A stretch of DNA of 64,000 nucleotides from Acidobacterium sp. (lineage in GTDB: Bacteria; Acidobacteriota; Terriglobia; Terriglobales; Acidobacteriaceae). Location of the stretch: positions 61,451-125,450 of the forward strand of contig PMUI01000107.1 in NCBI GenBank assembly GCA_003166955.1, in the 5' to 3' direction. The notes below the pieces were generated by a model. It saw nothing but the letters and a program-made list of their open reading frames with translations, was not told the origin of the DNA and made no database searches. Below are positions 1 through 10,852 of this stretch, one piece after another (within the stretch, counting starts at the first letter, position 1; each line of letters opens with the position of its first letter). The position numbers were made by a program, and so were the translations under genes.

Positions 1-1093
1 GCGTGAGCGCGCCCAGCAAATGCACGCGGCTGATGGTGCGCAGGCGATAGGCCAGCGCAAAGTCGTACACGATGCTCGCCCACACATCGTCGGGTATGCG
101 GAACTGATCGGGCGTCGCGCGCGTCAGCCGCTTCAGTTCCAGCAGCGTGTTGGGCGGCAGCAGCAAACGCCACACTTCGTCCAGGCTCTTCGATCCCAGC
201 AGAAAAGAATCCAGCAAGGGCTGCGCGTCGATCGCCTGGCCGTCCGGCTGATTCTCACTGCCGTTTCCCCACGTGGGCGTTGCCTGCGAACCGCGAATGC
301 GCTGCCAGTGGGAAGCGCACGCATCCATCTCCTGGAAGATGGAGCCGGTGAGCTGCCCCAGCACAGCGCTCAATTCCAGTCCTTCCGTGGCCACCTTGTG
401 TTGCACGCCGATATGCACCTGGCCAACCGGCACCTGTGGGAATTGCGTCGCGGCAATGGTCACCGGCCACAACAGCGCATTGCCTGCAGTCTCCGCAGAC
501 GGGGACACACGCGCCAGAGGTGCACACAGTGCGCCCGAGGCCGCAAAGTCGAAAGCCAGCGGATTGCGAACTCGTCTGCCATAGAGAGCCCGGCTCAAAG
601 GAGAGAGAATCCCGCTGTTGATGAGGCCGTCGTATTTCGCGACGGGATAGACAGGGATGGCAAGGCCACACTGGCGCTCCAGGATGGCGTAAGCAAAGAG
701 CTGGATCGAGTGAGCGTCGAGGGCGGCCAGATCCGGCCCAAGAACAATGCAAACCCGGGCATTCAGCGAAGCGGCGAGATTCAACACGGCGCGCTGATTG
801 GCCGAGACTCCCGCCCAGAATTCCGCCGCGCTGAGCGCGGGCGGCGAAAACGGCAGCATGGCGAAGGTGGAATCCTCAGCGGCTGGCGCAGCTTCGGCCG
901 CGGGTTCAGGGGCCGGCCAGGCAAAGACGAAGCGGAGCGACGAGACACCGGAACCGAGTTCCTGCATGATGTGGCCGGCGCGCGCGCGGAGTTCTTCGGG
1001 AGAGACGGTGCCGGCGATGCCGACAACCACATCGGCGGAGCCGATCCTCTCGACCTGCTGTTTCGTTTCCTCCGTGATTTCGACAGCTGCCAT
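1..1093 (-). CDS. glycosyltransferase-like protein, 3' end outside window
   Basis: The reading frame is open from an ATG at 1093 to the window edge (364 codons), so the C-terminus is missing. I recognise a family often found in Acidobacteriota next to GlgE genes and usually called GT2 or mannosylglycerate-synthase-like. The shared landmarks are ADVVVGI near the N-terminus, PVYPVAKYDG, then LSRALYGRRVRNPL, and later PDDVWASIVYDFALAYR. The positions where a GT-A enzyme normally shows a glycine-rich nucleotide loop and a DxD motif are poor here (VGIAGTVSPEE; VLGPDL), so it may be catalytically degenerate. It starts 22 bases after the treS-mak stop and is probably in the same operon as glgE. Large plus-strand frames over it are antisense shadows. 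Exact role unknown. Confidence 0.6.
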   Translation of the reverse strand, partial: MAAVEITEETKQQVERIGSADVVVGIAGTVSPEELRARAGHIMQELGSGVSSLRFVFAWPAPEPAAEAAPAAEDSTFAMLPFSPPALSAAEFWAGVSANQRAVLNLAASLNARVCIVLGPDLAALDAHSIQLFAYAILERQCGLAIPVYPVAKYDGLINSGILSPLSRALYGRRVRNPLAFDFAASGALCAPLARVSPSAETAGNALLWPVTIAATQFPQVPVGQVHIGVQHKVATEGLELSAVLGQLTGSIFQEMDACASHWQRIRGSQATPTWGNGSENQPDGQAIDAQPLLDSFLLGSKSLDEVWRLLLPPNTLLELKRLTRATPDQFRIPDDVWASIVYDFALAYRLRTISRVHLLGALT

Positions 1094-1114
1094 TTCAGTG
1101 GTTCAATCCTTGTG

Positions 1115-4100
1115 TCACAACGGCAGTGACAATATCCCATGCAGCGGGATGCGAATCCAGGCCGGGCGACTATTCAGTTCGTACACGAGTTCATACAGCG
1201 CTTTATCGAGCATATAGATTTGCAGCAGCTGATCGAAGTCCGCTCGATCCGCCGGTACGATGGGCGAGTCCGCGATGCTCTCGCGATACGATCGCAGAAA
1301 CTCGCCCGAAACAGAAACCTCCCACAGCCGCGCCCACGATTCGAGCTGCGCAAAATCCTCCGGGCGCCGCGTCGTGTACTGCGTGAGCGCAACAAACGCC
1401 GCATAGCTGAAGGAGCGCAGCATCCCGGCCACGTCCTTCAGTGGAGAGTGTTTTGCCCGGCGTTCCGCGAGCGGCCGCGCCGGTTCGCCCTCAAAATCGA
1501 GAATCGCAAAGTCGCCCTTCGAGCGCAGCACCTGCCCGAGGTGGTAATCGCCGTGGATGCGCGTCCACTGCCCAGGGTTCTTCAGCCCCGGAAGCGTGCG
1601 AAATTTCGTCAGCAGAACGCCGCGGCGGCTGAGCGCAAGACCTGCAGATTCGACGATGTCCTCCGGCAACCGCGAGAGATTCGTCTTCAGAAGATCGAAG
1701 GCGTGCGCGGCGTGACCCGCGAGACGATCGCGCAACGTTTCCAGATCGCCGGGCCCTGGATTGCAGGGCGCGAAAGCGGCGTCGCGGCCGGAGGCCAGCG
1801 CGCGATGCATCTCCGCGGTGCGGCGGCCCAGCATCGCGGCTGCATCCAGATAGATTGCTGCGTGTTCGCGCGCCTCGGGATGCACCTCGTCACCCTCGGA
1901 TGCATTGGCCGAAACAGCAGGAGATTTCACGGACGCAGTGCTCTCGTAATAGCGATCCAGTTCCTCCAGCGTCCACTGCCATCCGTCGCCTTCGTTCTGG
2001 ACCAGACCCTGCAGCAGCGCCACGGTTGCCAGCTCCTCATCCGCACGGCGCACCTCGATCGATCCTCCAAACGGCGGAATGTTGGAGAAGTTCGTTGTCT
2101 CGGTGAGGAACCGCCCGATCTCCACATCGGGATTCTCGCCGGGCTGTTGGCGCCGGAACAGCTTCATGATGAGCCGGTCGCCGAAGATGGCGGAGGTGTT
2201 GCTCTGCTCCGCAGAGCCCACCCGCGCCGTGAGGGGCTGCGATCCTCGGAGGCTGCCGAGCACCGAACTCGGCAGGCCGATCAGCGTTCCGCCGCGTGTG
2301 CGCAGTTCCTGGCCGCCGGCCAGAATTTCCAGCAGCGCACCGGGCGCACTCCGTTGCAGGCCTTCGTGCAGAACGCCGGTCCGGGCTGCCGATCCCACAG
2401 TGGCGAGAATCTGGTTCGGCGTCAATTCGCGCAGTGCGCCGGCCGATTCGCCGAAACTCATCGCCAGGCACAGCAGCCAGCTGTCGGAATCGCCTTCGAC
2501 ATAATCGACGCCGACCCAGATCAGGGCAGATTGATGCTCGTCGAACAACACGGAGTCAGCGATTTTCACGCGCACGATGTTCTTCGACTTGCTCCCGAAC
2601 CATCGCTGCCGTTGCAGATATGCCGGCAGGAGGCCCTCGAGACGGCGAATCCCTTCGCCGGAAAGGATGCTCTGCCAGCCCTGCTCGTTCTCGACATAAA
2701 AAGCCTCCTCTCCGTCGGAGCCAGCAGCCGCTTCAGCTGCCGCTATCGCTGGCTGAATCTCGAGCCAGAGGAAACCGTAAGGGCCGAGCGTCAGCGAATA
2801 GGGAGCCTTCGTGATCGCGGGAAACTCGACGTAGCCCAGCATCTCCACCGGCGTCATGCCCTCCAGCCCGGCCAGATCGAGCTGCACTGGCTGCGCAAAA
2901 CGCGACAGATTCGCCACGCAGAGCACCGTTTCATCCTGGTACTGCCGGATATAGGCGAGGATCTTGCGATTCGATGTTTCGAGAAAACGAAGAGTGCCGC
3001 GCCCAAAGACCTGGAAAAGCTTGCGCAGAGCGATCATATTGCGCATCCAGTTCAGCAGCGAGGAAGCATCGTTCTGCTGCGCCTCCACGTTGATCGCCTC
3101 ATAGCCCCACACCGGGTCCATGATGACCGGGCTGTACAGTTTGGCGGGGTTGGCGCGCGAGAAGCCGGCATTGCGATCCGGCGACCACTGCATCGGCGTG
3201 CGCACGCCGTTGCGATCGCCGAGATAGATGTTGTCGCCCATTCCAATCTCGTCGCCGTAATAGAGGATCGGCGTCCCCGGAAACGAAAACAGGATGCTGT
3301 TGAGCAGTTCGATGCGCCGCCGATTGTTATCGAGCAGCGGAGCCAGCCGCCGCCGGATGCCAATATTGATCCTCATCCGCGGATCGGCGCTGTAGGCCAG
3401 ATACATGTAGTCGCGCTCATCGTCGCTGACCATCTCCAGCGTCAACTCATCGTGATTGCGCAGGAACAATCCCCACTGGCAGTTGTCGGGAATCGCCGGC
3501 GTCTGCGCCATGATGTCGGTGATGGGCAGACGATCTTCCTGACGCAGGGCCATGTAGATGCGCGGCATCAGCGGAAAGTGAAATGCCATGTGGCATTCAT
3601 CGCCGTCGCCGAAATACGGCCGCACATCGGTCGGCCACTGGTTCGCCTCCGCCAGGACCATGCGCCCCGCATAGCCCTCATCAATGGCGGCGCGCATGGC
3701 TTTGATGACAGCGTGGGTTTCCGGGAGGTTCTCGCAGCTGGTCCCATCGCGCTCGACGAGGTAGGGGATGGCGTCGATGCGCAGCGCGTCCACACCCATG
3801 TCGAGCCAGAAGCGCATGATGCGCAGCACTTCTTCCAGAACTTCCGGGTTGTCGTAGTTCAGATCGGGCTGGTGCGAAAAGAAACGATGCCAGTAGTAGG
3901 CCTGCGCCACCGGATCCCAGGTCCAGTTCGACTTTTCGGTATCGGTAAAGATGATGCGAGCGTCTTTGTATTTCTGGTCCGTGTCGCTCCACACGTAGAA
4001 GTTTCGCTCGTTCGACCCGGCCGGCGCGTGGCGAGCGCGCTGGAACCACGGATGCTGATCGGAGCTGTGATTGATGATCAACTCGATCATCACCTGCAGG

Positions 4101-4420
4101 CCGCGATCGTGCGCCGCACGCAGGAAATTCTGAAAGTCTTCCAGCGTCCATTAACTGGGGTGGACGCTCGTGTAATCGGCAATATCGTATCCGTCGTCGC
4201 GCAGGGGCGAGGGAAAAAACGGCAGCAGCCAAAGACACGTCACGCCCAGGTCCTGCAGGTAATCCAGCTTCGACATCAGGCCGGGAAAATCACCGATCCC
4301 ATCATTGTTGCTGTCGCTGAAGGCCTTGACGTGAACCTCGTAGATGATCGCGTCCTTGTACCAGAGCGGGTCGGCGACACTGCCCGGTTTGCGAATGATG
4401 GTCTTCGTTTCCGGCATCAT
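1115..4420 (-). pseudogene. treS: trehalose synthase-maltokinase fusion with an internal TAA
   Basis: TreS interconverts maltose and trehalose; the fused maltokinase makes maltose 1-phosphate, the GlgE substrate. Read through, the product would be about 1101 residues: a GH13 domain (motifs DALRIDAIPYL, LAEANQW, RNHDELTLE) followed by a maltokinase domain (LPAYLQRQRWFGSKSK, then HGDYHLGQVL and ILDFEGEP). Codon 90 is TAA (bases 4151-4153), right after YTSVHPS, where the family usually has Tyr-Gly. The frame is the same on both sides, and the next in-frame ATG is at 4093, leaving a 992-aa open frame that lacks the first beta/alpha units of the barrel. The start ATG overlaps the glgE stop (ATGA), so translation is coupled. 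Either a true nonsense mutation or a base-call error; the rest of the gene shows no decay. Confidence 0.85.
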
Positions 4421-6411
4421 TGGTAGTAGTCGAAATCTCTTTCGGATCGCACTTTGCGCAGCACGCGGAAGATATGAGCCGGAATGTTGTCGGGCGACAA
4501 CTCAACGTAGTTGCGCGCTCTCTGCCAGAGATAACGCATTCCAGTGAGATGATCGAAGACCTGAAAGCTCTCATCGCTGCGTAGCTTCAGGCGATCCAGG
4601 TCGAGTGTCACCCAGCCTGGCTGCGTGTGGAACGAATCAAGGTTCACGACCGTGAGGACGAAGCTGCTCCCATCCAGGCTCGACTTGCTGTAGGCGATGA
4701 GCCAGGGATTATCGGTGGGGTGAAAGAACAGATCATGGCTCGCGTGCAGCGCCGGATTCTCGCGCCGCGCGCGATTGATGGTCGCGATGATGCCGGCGAT
4801 GCTGTGGGGCGCGTCGAGATCCCAGTGGCGAATCTCATATTTCTCTGAGTTGAGATACTCTTCGCTTCCGGGACGCAGCGGTTGGTTCTGGCCCAACTCA
4901 AACGCCGGGCCATAGATGCCGTAATTCGGTCCCAGCGTCGCCGCCAGCACGATGCGGCTCAGGAACGCGGGCCGGCCGCCAATCTGCAGAGTCTCATGGA
5001 GAATATCTGGCGTGTTCGGCCACAAGTTCGGCCGCATATATTCGCGAATCCGCGTCTGCGTCAGCTCGGTGAAATACTCCGTCAGCTCCTGCTTCGTATT
5101 GCGCCACGTGAAGTAGGTATAGGACTGCGAGAAGCCCAGCTTGGCCAGCCGCTGCATCACACGCGGACGCGTAAATGCCTCGGCCAGAAACAGCGCGTCG
5201 GGATAATCGCGCTTCAACTCCGCGATGCACCACTCCCAGAACGAAAACGGCTTGGTGTGGGGATTGTCGACGCGGAAGATGCGCACCCCCTGCTCCATCC
5301 AGAACAGGAACACATCGCGCAATCCATCCCACAATCCCTGCCAGTCGCTGCTCTCGAAGTCGAGCGGATAAATATCCTGGTATTTCTTCGGCGGATTCTC
5401 GGCGTACTGGATGGTTCCGTCGGCTCGATGCTTGAACCACTCCGGATGCTCCGTCACCCACGGATGATCCGGTGAGCACTGGAAGGCGATGTCGAGCGCC
5501 AGCTCGATGCCCTTGCCGGCCGCAGCGGCTACGAGATGACGAAAATCATCGAGCGTGCCCAGCTCCGAATGGATCGCGGTGTGCCCGCCCTCCTTCGAGC
5601 CGATGGCCCACGTGCTGCCGGGTTCGCCGGGCTCAGCCGTGGTCGAATTATTCTTGCCCTTCCGAAAGCTGGACCCGATGGGATGAATCGGCGGCAGGTA
5701 CAGCACGTCGAATCCGAGGCGGGCGACGTAATCCAGTCGCGCCTCGCAATCCTTAAACGTGCCGTGCCGTCCCGGCTCAGCGGCAGTCGAGCGCGGGAAC
5801 ATCTCGTACCACGCAGAGTAGCGCGCCTTCTCGCGGTCCACCGTCACGCGCAGTTCGCGCTCGTATCTCGTTTCCAGCGCCGGGTCGAAATACAACCCCA
5901 TCGTGGCAGCCAGCGCCGGATCAAAGGCCGCCGCCTGGGCCGCAGCTAAATCATCGGTGGCCCGCAACAGGGCCGCCCATCGCCGCAGCGCATTCGCATC
6001 GTCGCGACCGGCCCGCACCGCTGCCTGCTCCACCAGCTGCGCTCCGTTCAGCAGATCGACCCCGATATCCTGCCCCGCTGCAATCCTCTTCTCCAGGTCG
6101 CTCCGCCAGGTATCGAAGTGATCGATCCAGCCGGCGATGGTGTAGAGATATTCGCCGACCTTCGTCACCGGGAACTCGCCGCGCCAGCGGTCGTTGCCCA
6201 CCGGCCGCATCGGAACTATAGTCCACGTGGAAGTTTCTTCAGAGCGAAACAGAAGGCGGGCGGCGACATGATCGTGACCGTCGGCAAAAACGTCCACTTC
6301 CACCTCAACCGAGTCGCCGACGATGCGCTTGATGGGATAACGCCCCACGTCGATCTCCGGCTCGACGCTTTCGATCACGACGCGCTTCCGTCCATCCGCG
6401 GGTTTCTGCAT
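4417..6411 (-). CDS. glgE: alpha-1,4-glucan:maltose-1-phosphate maltosyltransferase
   Basis: A 664-aa GH13_3 enzyme that adds maltose units from maltose 1-phosphate to alpha-1,4-glucans in the cytoplasm. The N-terminal domain (about 1-120) contains the beta-sandwich with [13 protein letters not shown]. The catalytic barrel shows [21 protein letters not shown] substrate loops, the nucleophile segment [10 protein letters not shown] and the acid/base segment LAEAFTRP. Length is normal for the family. It is the first gene of a minus-strand unit with treS-mak (4-bp overlap) and the glycosyltransferase-like gene, the usual TreS-Mak-GlgE pathway grouping. If the downstream treS-mak is really broken, maltose 1-phosphate supply would depend on another route such as GlgM. 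Confidence 0.95.
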   Translation of the reverse strand: MQKPADGRKRVVIESVEPEIDVGRYPIKRIVGDSVEVEVDVFADGHDHVAARLLFRSEETSTWTIVPMRPVGNDRWRGEFPVTKVGEYLYTIAGWIDHFDTWRSDLEKRIAAGQDIGVDLLNGAQLVEQAAVRAGRDDANALRRWAALLRATDDLAAAQAAAFDPALAATMGLYFDPALETRYERELRVTVDREKARYSAWYEMFPRSTAAEPGRHGTFKDCEARLDYVARLGFDVLYLPPIHPIGSSFRKGKNNSTTAEPGEPGSTWAIGSKEGGHTAIHSELGTLDDFRHLVAAAAGKGIELALDIAFQCSPDHPWVTEHPEWFKHRADGTIQYAENPPKKYQDIYPLDFESSDWQGLWDGLRDVFLFWMEQGVRIFRVDNPHTKPFSFWEWCIAELKRDYPDALFLAEAFTRPRVMQRLAKLGFSQSYTYFTWRNTKQELTEYFTELTQTRIREYMRPNLWPNTPDILHETLQIGGRPAFLSRIVLAATLGPNYGIYGPAFELGQNQPLRPGSEEYLNSEKYEIRHWDLDAPHSIAGIIATINRARRENPALHASHDLFFHPTDNPWLIAYSKSSLDGSSFVLTVVNLDSFHTQPGWVTLDLDRLKLRSDESFQVFDHLTGMRYLWQRARNYVELSPDNIPAHIFRVLRKVRSERDFDYYQ

Positions 6412-6573
6412 GGCTCCGATCAGCTCTCCGGCAGGCCGTTTTGCATAGCGCCCAGCCGCACGCTCACGAGCGCGTGCCAGTTACGCAATTATACGGAGAC
6501 AAAACTCAATAGCCGCTTATGTGATTGGATGCTGAATGGAGGGGTTGCCGAGGAAGGCTACCCCTCGCGCAGC

Positions 6574-7560
6574 TCAGTTGTCCGGCAGAATGTTGGACTC
6601 TTCCGAGGTGCGCAACCGCACCAGGCGATCGATGGTGTAGGGAGCCCGCTGCGTGGAGGCGTGGTAATGACGAACCTGCAATTCGCCCAGCAGTCCAAGC
6701 GCCAGCATCTGCGTCCCGGCCAGAATCATCACCCCGGCAATGACGAACAGCGGCCCATGCTGATCCATCACATGCTGATGCGTAATGAGCTTCAGTGCCA
6801 GCAGGAACACCGACAGGCCGCCACCGCCGAGGATGCCCATCGCGCCCAGCAGCCCAAAGAAGTGCAGCGGCCGCGTCATGTATTTCAGCAGGAACCGGAT
6901 GGTCATCAGGTCGAAGAAGACCCGGAAGGTGCGGCTGATGCCGTAGTGCGATTTTCCCCCGATGCGGTTCACATTGGTGATGGGGACTTCGCAGATGCTG
7001 GCCCCATACCACGACGCCAGCGCCGGGATGAACCGATGCATCTCGCCATAGAGCGGGATGTTGTGGATCACCTCGCGGCGATAAGCCTTGAAGGTTGTGC
7101 CGAAATCGTGAATGTCCACGCCGGAAAGCCTGGCCATGAGCCAGTTCGCGCAGCGCGACGGGATGCGCCGCATCACGAAATTGTCGATGCGTTCCCTGCG
7201 CCATCCGCTGACAACGTCGTAGCCCTCTTCCAGCTTTTCGAGGAACACGGGAATCTCGCCGGGATCGTGCTGCAGATCGCCATCCATGGCCAGAATGAAC
7301 TCGCCCTCGGCATGATCGAAGCCCGCCGCCAGCGCAGAGGTCTGGCCAAAATTCCGCCGCAGCTTCACGACCAGAACGCGGCTGTCCACCGCGGCAATCT
7401 CTTCGAGCAGCCTGCAGGTGCGGTCGTTCGAGCCGTCGTCGACAAACACCAGCTCGAATGACTCGCCAACGTGCTCCATGACCTCCTTCAGCCGGTCGTA
7501 GAGCGCGGTGACGTTGTCTTCTTCGTTATGAAACGGAACGACGATGGAATACTTAGGCAT
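6574..7560 (-). CDS. membrane-anchored family 2 glycosyltransferase
   Basis: A 328-aa protein of the polyprenyl-phosphate sugar transferase type (DPM1/ArnC/GtrB-like). The N-terminal GT-A domain shows SIVVPFHNEEDNV, FVDDGSNDRT and the DxD segment AMDGDLQHDP; a segment HDFGTTFKAYRREV follows. Two hydrophobic segments near the C-terminus (about residues 235-260 and 270-295) fit the usual double membrane anchor. It probably transfers a hexose from a nucleotide sugar to undecaprenyl phosphate at the inner membrane. It lies 162 bases upstream of glgE on the same strand, and that gap shows nothing notable. Confidence 0.88.
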   Translation of the reverse strand: MPKYSIVVPFHNEEDNVTALYDRLKEVMEHVGESFELVFVDDGSNDRTCRLLEEIAAVDSRVLVVKLRRNFGQTSALAAGFDHAEGEFILAMDGDLQHDPGEIPVFLEKLEEGYDVVSGWRRERIDNFVMRRIPSRCANWLMARLSGVDIHDFGTTFKAYRREVIHNIPLYGEMHRFIPALASWYGASICEVPITNVNRIGGKSHYGISRTFRVFFDLMTIRFLLKYMTRPLHFFGLLGAMGILGGGGLSVFLLALKLITHQHVMDQHGPLFVIAGVMILAGTQMLALGLLGELQVRHYHASTQRAPYTIDRLVRLRTSEESNILPDN

Positions 7561-7626
7561 GAATCTTCGATTATAAACTTTAGACGCTGCTGATCCGTGA
7601 TCGGTCGCGGGATTGTTACGGCCCCG

Positions 7627-8709
7627 TTATTGCTTCAACAATTCCACGGTGACCCGCGCTGCCTCCTCGCACGCCGCACGATCAACATCCCGATGGGTCA
7701 CGAAGCGGATGCTGTGGCGATACACGGTGCTGGCCAGGATTCCCCGCTGCTTCAGCTTTGCCTCGAAGGCTTCGGCGTCGCCTTTATTCGGCAAGGTGAA
7801 GATCACGATGTTGGTCCGCACCGTGGCGAGGTCGAGTTCCACTGGCGCTTCGGCAATTCTCTCCGCCATTATTCGTGCGTTGGCGTGGTCCTCGTGGAGC
7901 CGCATCGGCCCTTCCTCGAGAGCGATCAGGCCGGCCGCCGCCAGAATGCCGGCCTGGCGCATGCCGCCCCCGAGCGATTTACGGATATGGCGAGAGCGAT
8001 CCATCTGCTCATATGTGCCAACGAGCATCGATCCGACCGGCGCGCCCAGCCCCTTCGACAGGCAAAACATCACGGTTGAGAAGCCGCGCGTCAGCTCCTG
8101 CACGCCGATTCCGAGCGCCAGAGCCGCGTTGAAGACGCGCGCGCCGTCCAGATGAACTGGCAATCCCCGCTCCCTGGCTCCGGCCCAAATCTCCTCCATC
8201 ACGTCGAGCGGCGTCACGGTGCCGCCCGCCATGTTGTGCGTGTTTTCGAGAGCAATCAGCCCCGTCGGCGCGCGATGGTAGTGCTTGCCAGTGATGTGCG
8301 GCTCAATCGCGTCCCATGTCAGGATGCCGCGCTCCACCGCAATCGTGCGCAGCTGGCAACCTGAAAACGATGAGGCCATCGCGAGCTCCCACTCCACGAT
8401 GTGCGAGCGCGCCTCGCAGATCACTTCCTGACCGTGTTGCGTGTTCAGGCGAATTGCAATCTGGTTGCCCATGGTGCCGCTGGGTACAAAGAGTCCGGCT
8501 TCGCGCCCGAAGATCTCCGCGGCGCGAGCCTCCAGGCGGTTGATGGTCGGGTCCTCGCCGTAAACGTCGTCGCCCACCTCGGCGGCGGCCATGGCGGCGC
8601 GCATGACGGGCGTGGGTTTGGTGACGGTATCGCTGCGCAGATCGATGGACGCAACCGGCGCAGAGGAGGCAGTTTCGCGGCCGGCCAGAACAGCCGTATC
8701 AGAAGGCAT
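7627..8709 (-). CDS. ltaE: low-specificity L-threonine aldolase
   Basis: A 360-aa PLP-dependent fold-type I enzyme that cleaves threonine or allo-threonine to glycine and acetaldehyde. The family start DLRSDTVTKPTPVMRAAM, the segment GEDPTINRLE, HLDGARVFNAA and the PLP-lysine segment CLSKGLGAPVGS are all present. I chose the ATG at 8709, giving MPSDTAV, because it is preceded by a GAGAGGGA ribosome site; a frame extends six codons further upstream without one. It follows hemW on the same strand with a 40-base gap. Confidence 0.93.
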   Translation of the reverse strand: MPSDTAVLAGRETASSAPVASIDLRSDTVTKPTPVMRAAMAAAEVGDDVYGEDPTINRLEARAAEIFGREAGLFVPSGTMGNQIAIRLNTQHGQEVICEARSHIVEWELAMASSFSGCQLRTIAVERGILTWDAIEPHITGKHYHRAPTGLIALENTHNMAGGTVTPLDVMEEIWAGARERGLPVHLDGARVFNAALALGIGVQELTRGFSTVMFCLSKGLGAPVGSMLVGTYEQMDRSRHIRKSLGGGMRQAGILAAAGLIALEEGPMRLHEDHANARIMAERIAEAPVELDLATVRTNIVIFTLPNKGDAEAFEAKLKQRGILASTVYRHSIRFVTHRDVDRAACEEAARVTVELLKQ

Positions 8710-8749
8710 GCATTCCCTCTCCCACAAGAAATCCGGTTTCGACTACGAC

Positions 8750-9937
8750 CTATGCGACGGCCGGCTCGGCCAGGAAGCGCCCGAAGACCTCGTTCGAAAG
8801 CAACCGACCTCGAGGCGTCAGCGTGACCCGGTCGCCGTCAAAGAATGCAGCCAGACCTTCGTCCTCCAGTTCCGCGATGGTCGAAAGAAAGTCGCGGACC
8901 GCCGAGGCCGAAAATTCCTGACGCAACGCCCCCAGGCTAACACCTTCATTGAGCCTCAGCCCAAGGAACCACGCCTCTTCCATCTCCTCTTCGCGGTCCA
9001 GGGGTCGGGGATCGACCCAACCAGGATCTTTGAGGTAGGCGTCGAGATCGTCCGTTGTTCCAAACCGCATCGCAGCGCCCGAGTGGGTGCGCACCATCGA
9101 GTGCGCGTCGAGCCCGAAGCCAAGATAAGGCTGCCGCCGCCAGTACTTCAGGTTGTGGCGCGACTCGCAATCCGTGCGCGAGAAGTTCGAGATTTCGTAC
9201 TGCGCCAGGCCGTGTCCGGCAAGAGATGCGACCGCCTCGGTATAGAACTCCGCGATGCGGTCATCGTCCGGGACTTCCTTCGCGCGATAGCGGCCGCCAT
9301 TCACCAGCAGCTCACGCCCGAGGCGCGACTCGTCGTCGACTTCGAGCATGTAGATGCTGGCGTGATCCACGCCCGAGTCCGCCAGAACACCGAGCGATTC
9401 ATACCAGGAGTCAAGGGTCTGACCAGGCAGTCCGGCAATCAGATCGACGCTGACATCGCCAATGCCCGCGGCCTGCACCCGGCGAATATCTTCAAGCGCA
9501 ACGGCGCGGTTGTGCAGCCGGCCGATCGCCTTCGCTTCGCTGTCGACAAACGACTGCACGCCGAAGCTGACGCGCGTAACGCCGCACTCTGCCAGCGCCT
9601 CCAGCACCGCCGGCTCAATTTGTCCCGGAGCACACTCGACCGTTACCTCCGCCGTGGGCAACACTGCGAATTCGCGACGCACCGTGGTGAAAAGCCGCCG
9701 GAACTGTGCTGGAGAAAGCAGCGACGGTGTTCCTCCACCGAAATAAATGCTGTCCACCGCCTGAGGCAGTATTGCGCCCCATTGCTTTGCGCGCTTGCGG
9801 ATGCTGCTGAGATCGTTTTCGATTCGAGAAATGTAGCGATCGTGATAACTGGCAGGAAAAACGTTTGAGGCGAAATTACAGTACGTGCATTTAGAGCGGC
9901 AAAACGGAACAGAAAGATAAAGGCCAAGCATTTCCAT
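8750..9937 (-). CDS. hemW: radical SAM heme chaperone HemW
   Basis: A 395-aa protein related to oxygen-independent coproporphyrinogen III oxidase. The 4Fe-4S motif is PFCRSKCTYCNF (CxxxCxxC) near residue 11, followed by IYFGGGTPSLL and the segment TRVSFGVQSF. HemW proteins lack the extra N-terminal region of true HemN and bind heme for insertion into respiratory enzymes; the short N-terminus here fits HemW. The C-terminal HemN_C domain covers about residues 290-390. A second ATG two codons in is an equally possible start. Confidence 0.9.
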   Translation of the reverse strand: MEMLGLYLSVPFCRSKCTYCNFASNVFPASYHDRYISRIENDLSSIRKRAKQWGAILPQAVDSIYFGGGTPSLLSPAQFRRLFTTVRREFAVLPTAEVTVECAPGQIEPAVLEALAECGVTRVSFGVQSFVDSEAKAIGRLHNRAVALEDIRRVQAAGIGDVSVDLIAGLPGQTLDSWYESLGVLADSGVDHASIYMLEVDDESRLGRELLVNGGRYRAKEVPDDDRIAEFYTEAVASLAGHGLAQYEISNFSRTDCESRHNLKYWRRQPYLGFGLDAHSMVRTHSGAAMRFGTTDDLDAYLKDPGWVDPRPLDREEEMEEAWFLGLRLNEGVSLGALRQEFSASAVRDFLSTIAELEDEGLAAFFDGDRVTLTPRGRLLSNEVFGRFLAEPAVA

Positions 9938-10146
9938 ATGTCTCTATTCTCCCACCTGGGCCGTTCGTCGACTATGTAATGCCGATTCAGTCATCTTGAC
10001 AACTTCCACAGACTGTGCCGCTGCACGCCGCAACAATTCGCGCGCATCGGCGTTCACTTCATGCAGAGACGATCCGGTGAAAGAGGGCCGGATGAGAGGT
10101 TCGAAACTTCGAGAGCAGTTCGAAGCCGAACCCGAGGAGGTCTCTT

Positions 10147-10443
10147 ATGAAAAACGTTCTTCGCGCACTCGCACTGACCGGCATTCTGAGTCTCGGCGCA
10201 GCCGGCGCGCAGGCCCAAACCAGAGTCTTCGTCGGCGTTCGCGCCCCCATCGTGGCCGCCATTCCAGCTTGCCCCGGTGAAGGCTATGCGTGGTCGGCCG
10301 GCTACTACAACGGCCCGGTCTTCGTTCCCGGCCGCTGGATCTATCGCGGATTCGATCGCGACCGCGTCGTTGTACGTGACTTCCATCGCGACTATCATCG
10401 CGACTTCCGCTCCGATCACGACGGTTTTCGCGGCCGCTGGTAA
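10147..10443 (+). CDS. small secreted basic protein
   Basis: 98 residues with a signal peptide (MKNVLRALALTGILSLGAAG, cleavage probably after AQAQ) and a mature part rich in Trp, Tyr, Arg, Asp and His, ending in an RD-rich tail. The central YAWSAGYYNGPVFVPGRW resembles the YxWxPGyW-type repeats of small exported proteins with no known function. It has a good ribosome site (GAGGAGG, 7 bases upstream). A GC-rich 8-bp hairpin at 10457-10480 follows the stop but lacks a T run. Confidence 0.75.
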   Translation: MKNVLRALALTGILSLGAAGAQAQTRVFVGVRAPIVAAIPACPGEGYAWSAGYYNGPVFVPGRWIYRGFDRDRVVVRDFHRDYHRDFRSDHDGFRGRW

Positions 10444-10636
10444 CACCACAGGATGAGGGCCGGTCCCCAAAAACCGGCCCATGCGCACCCGTCGAAGCTC
10501 CCCGCTTCCGGGTGCGTTGCCGTCTTCAGGCCCCAAAAATCCTGCCTCCAAATCGTCGTTTTCGGGCTATAGTCTGGAGGGGAACCAGGTTCCCGCCTTC
10601 TGCGTATGCTCTTTTGGAAACCTTCCGGAGGCTTCT

Positions 10637-10852
10637 ATGGCCGGGCTCATTGGTGTTGCAATTTACTTTGCGCCGTCCCTCATCGCAGCCGCCCGCCACA
10701 CCCACAACGCCACCGGCATCTTCATGCTCAACCTGTTCCTCGGCTGGACCGGCATCGGCTGGGTCATCGCGCTCCTGCTCGCCAACTGCTCCAGTCCCTG
10801 CTACTACCATCCTTACTGGTACTACCCCCCTCCGCCCCGGCGCTGGTATTGA
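10637..10852 (+). CDS. superinfection-immunity-like membrane peptide
   Basis: 71 residues: one short hydrophobic N-terminal segment (IGVAIYFAPSLIAA), then FMLNLFLGWTGIGWVIALLLA and a Tyr/Pro-rich tail. The NLFLGWTxIGWVxAL pattern is that of the Imm_superinfect/YP-type family of two-TM proteins named after phage T4 Imm but common on bacterial chromosomes. Start chosen at 10637 because of the CGGAGG ribosome site; the frame is open further upstream. The chromosomal role is unknown and immunity is not implied by context. Confidence 0.75.
   Translation: MAGLIGVAIYFAPSLIAAARHTHNATGIFMLNLFLGWTGIGWVIALLLANCSSPCYYHPYWYYPPPPRRWY

Noticed and set aside
20..1129. 369-codon plus-strand open frame
   Set aside because: Arg/Gln-rich composition; it is antisense to a minus-strand frame with clear family motifs.
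1139..4426. 1095-codon plus-strand open frame
   Set aside because: Antisense shadow of treS-mak; high GC leaves few stops. No domain is recognisable.
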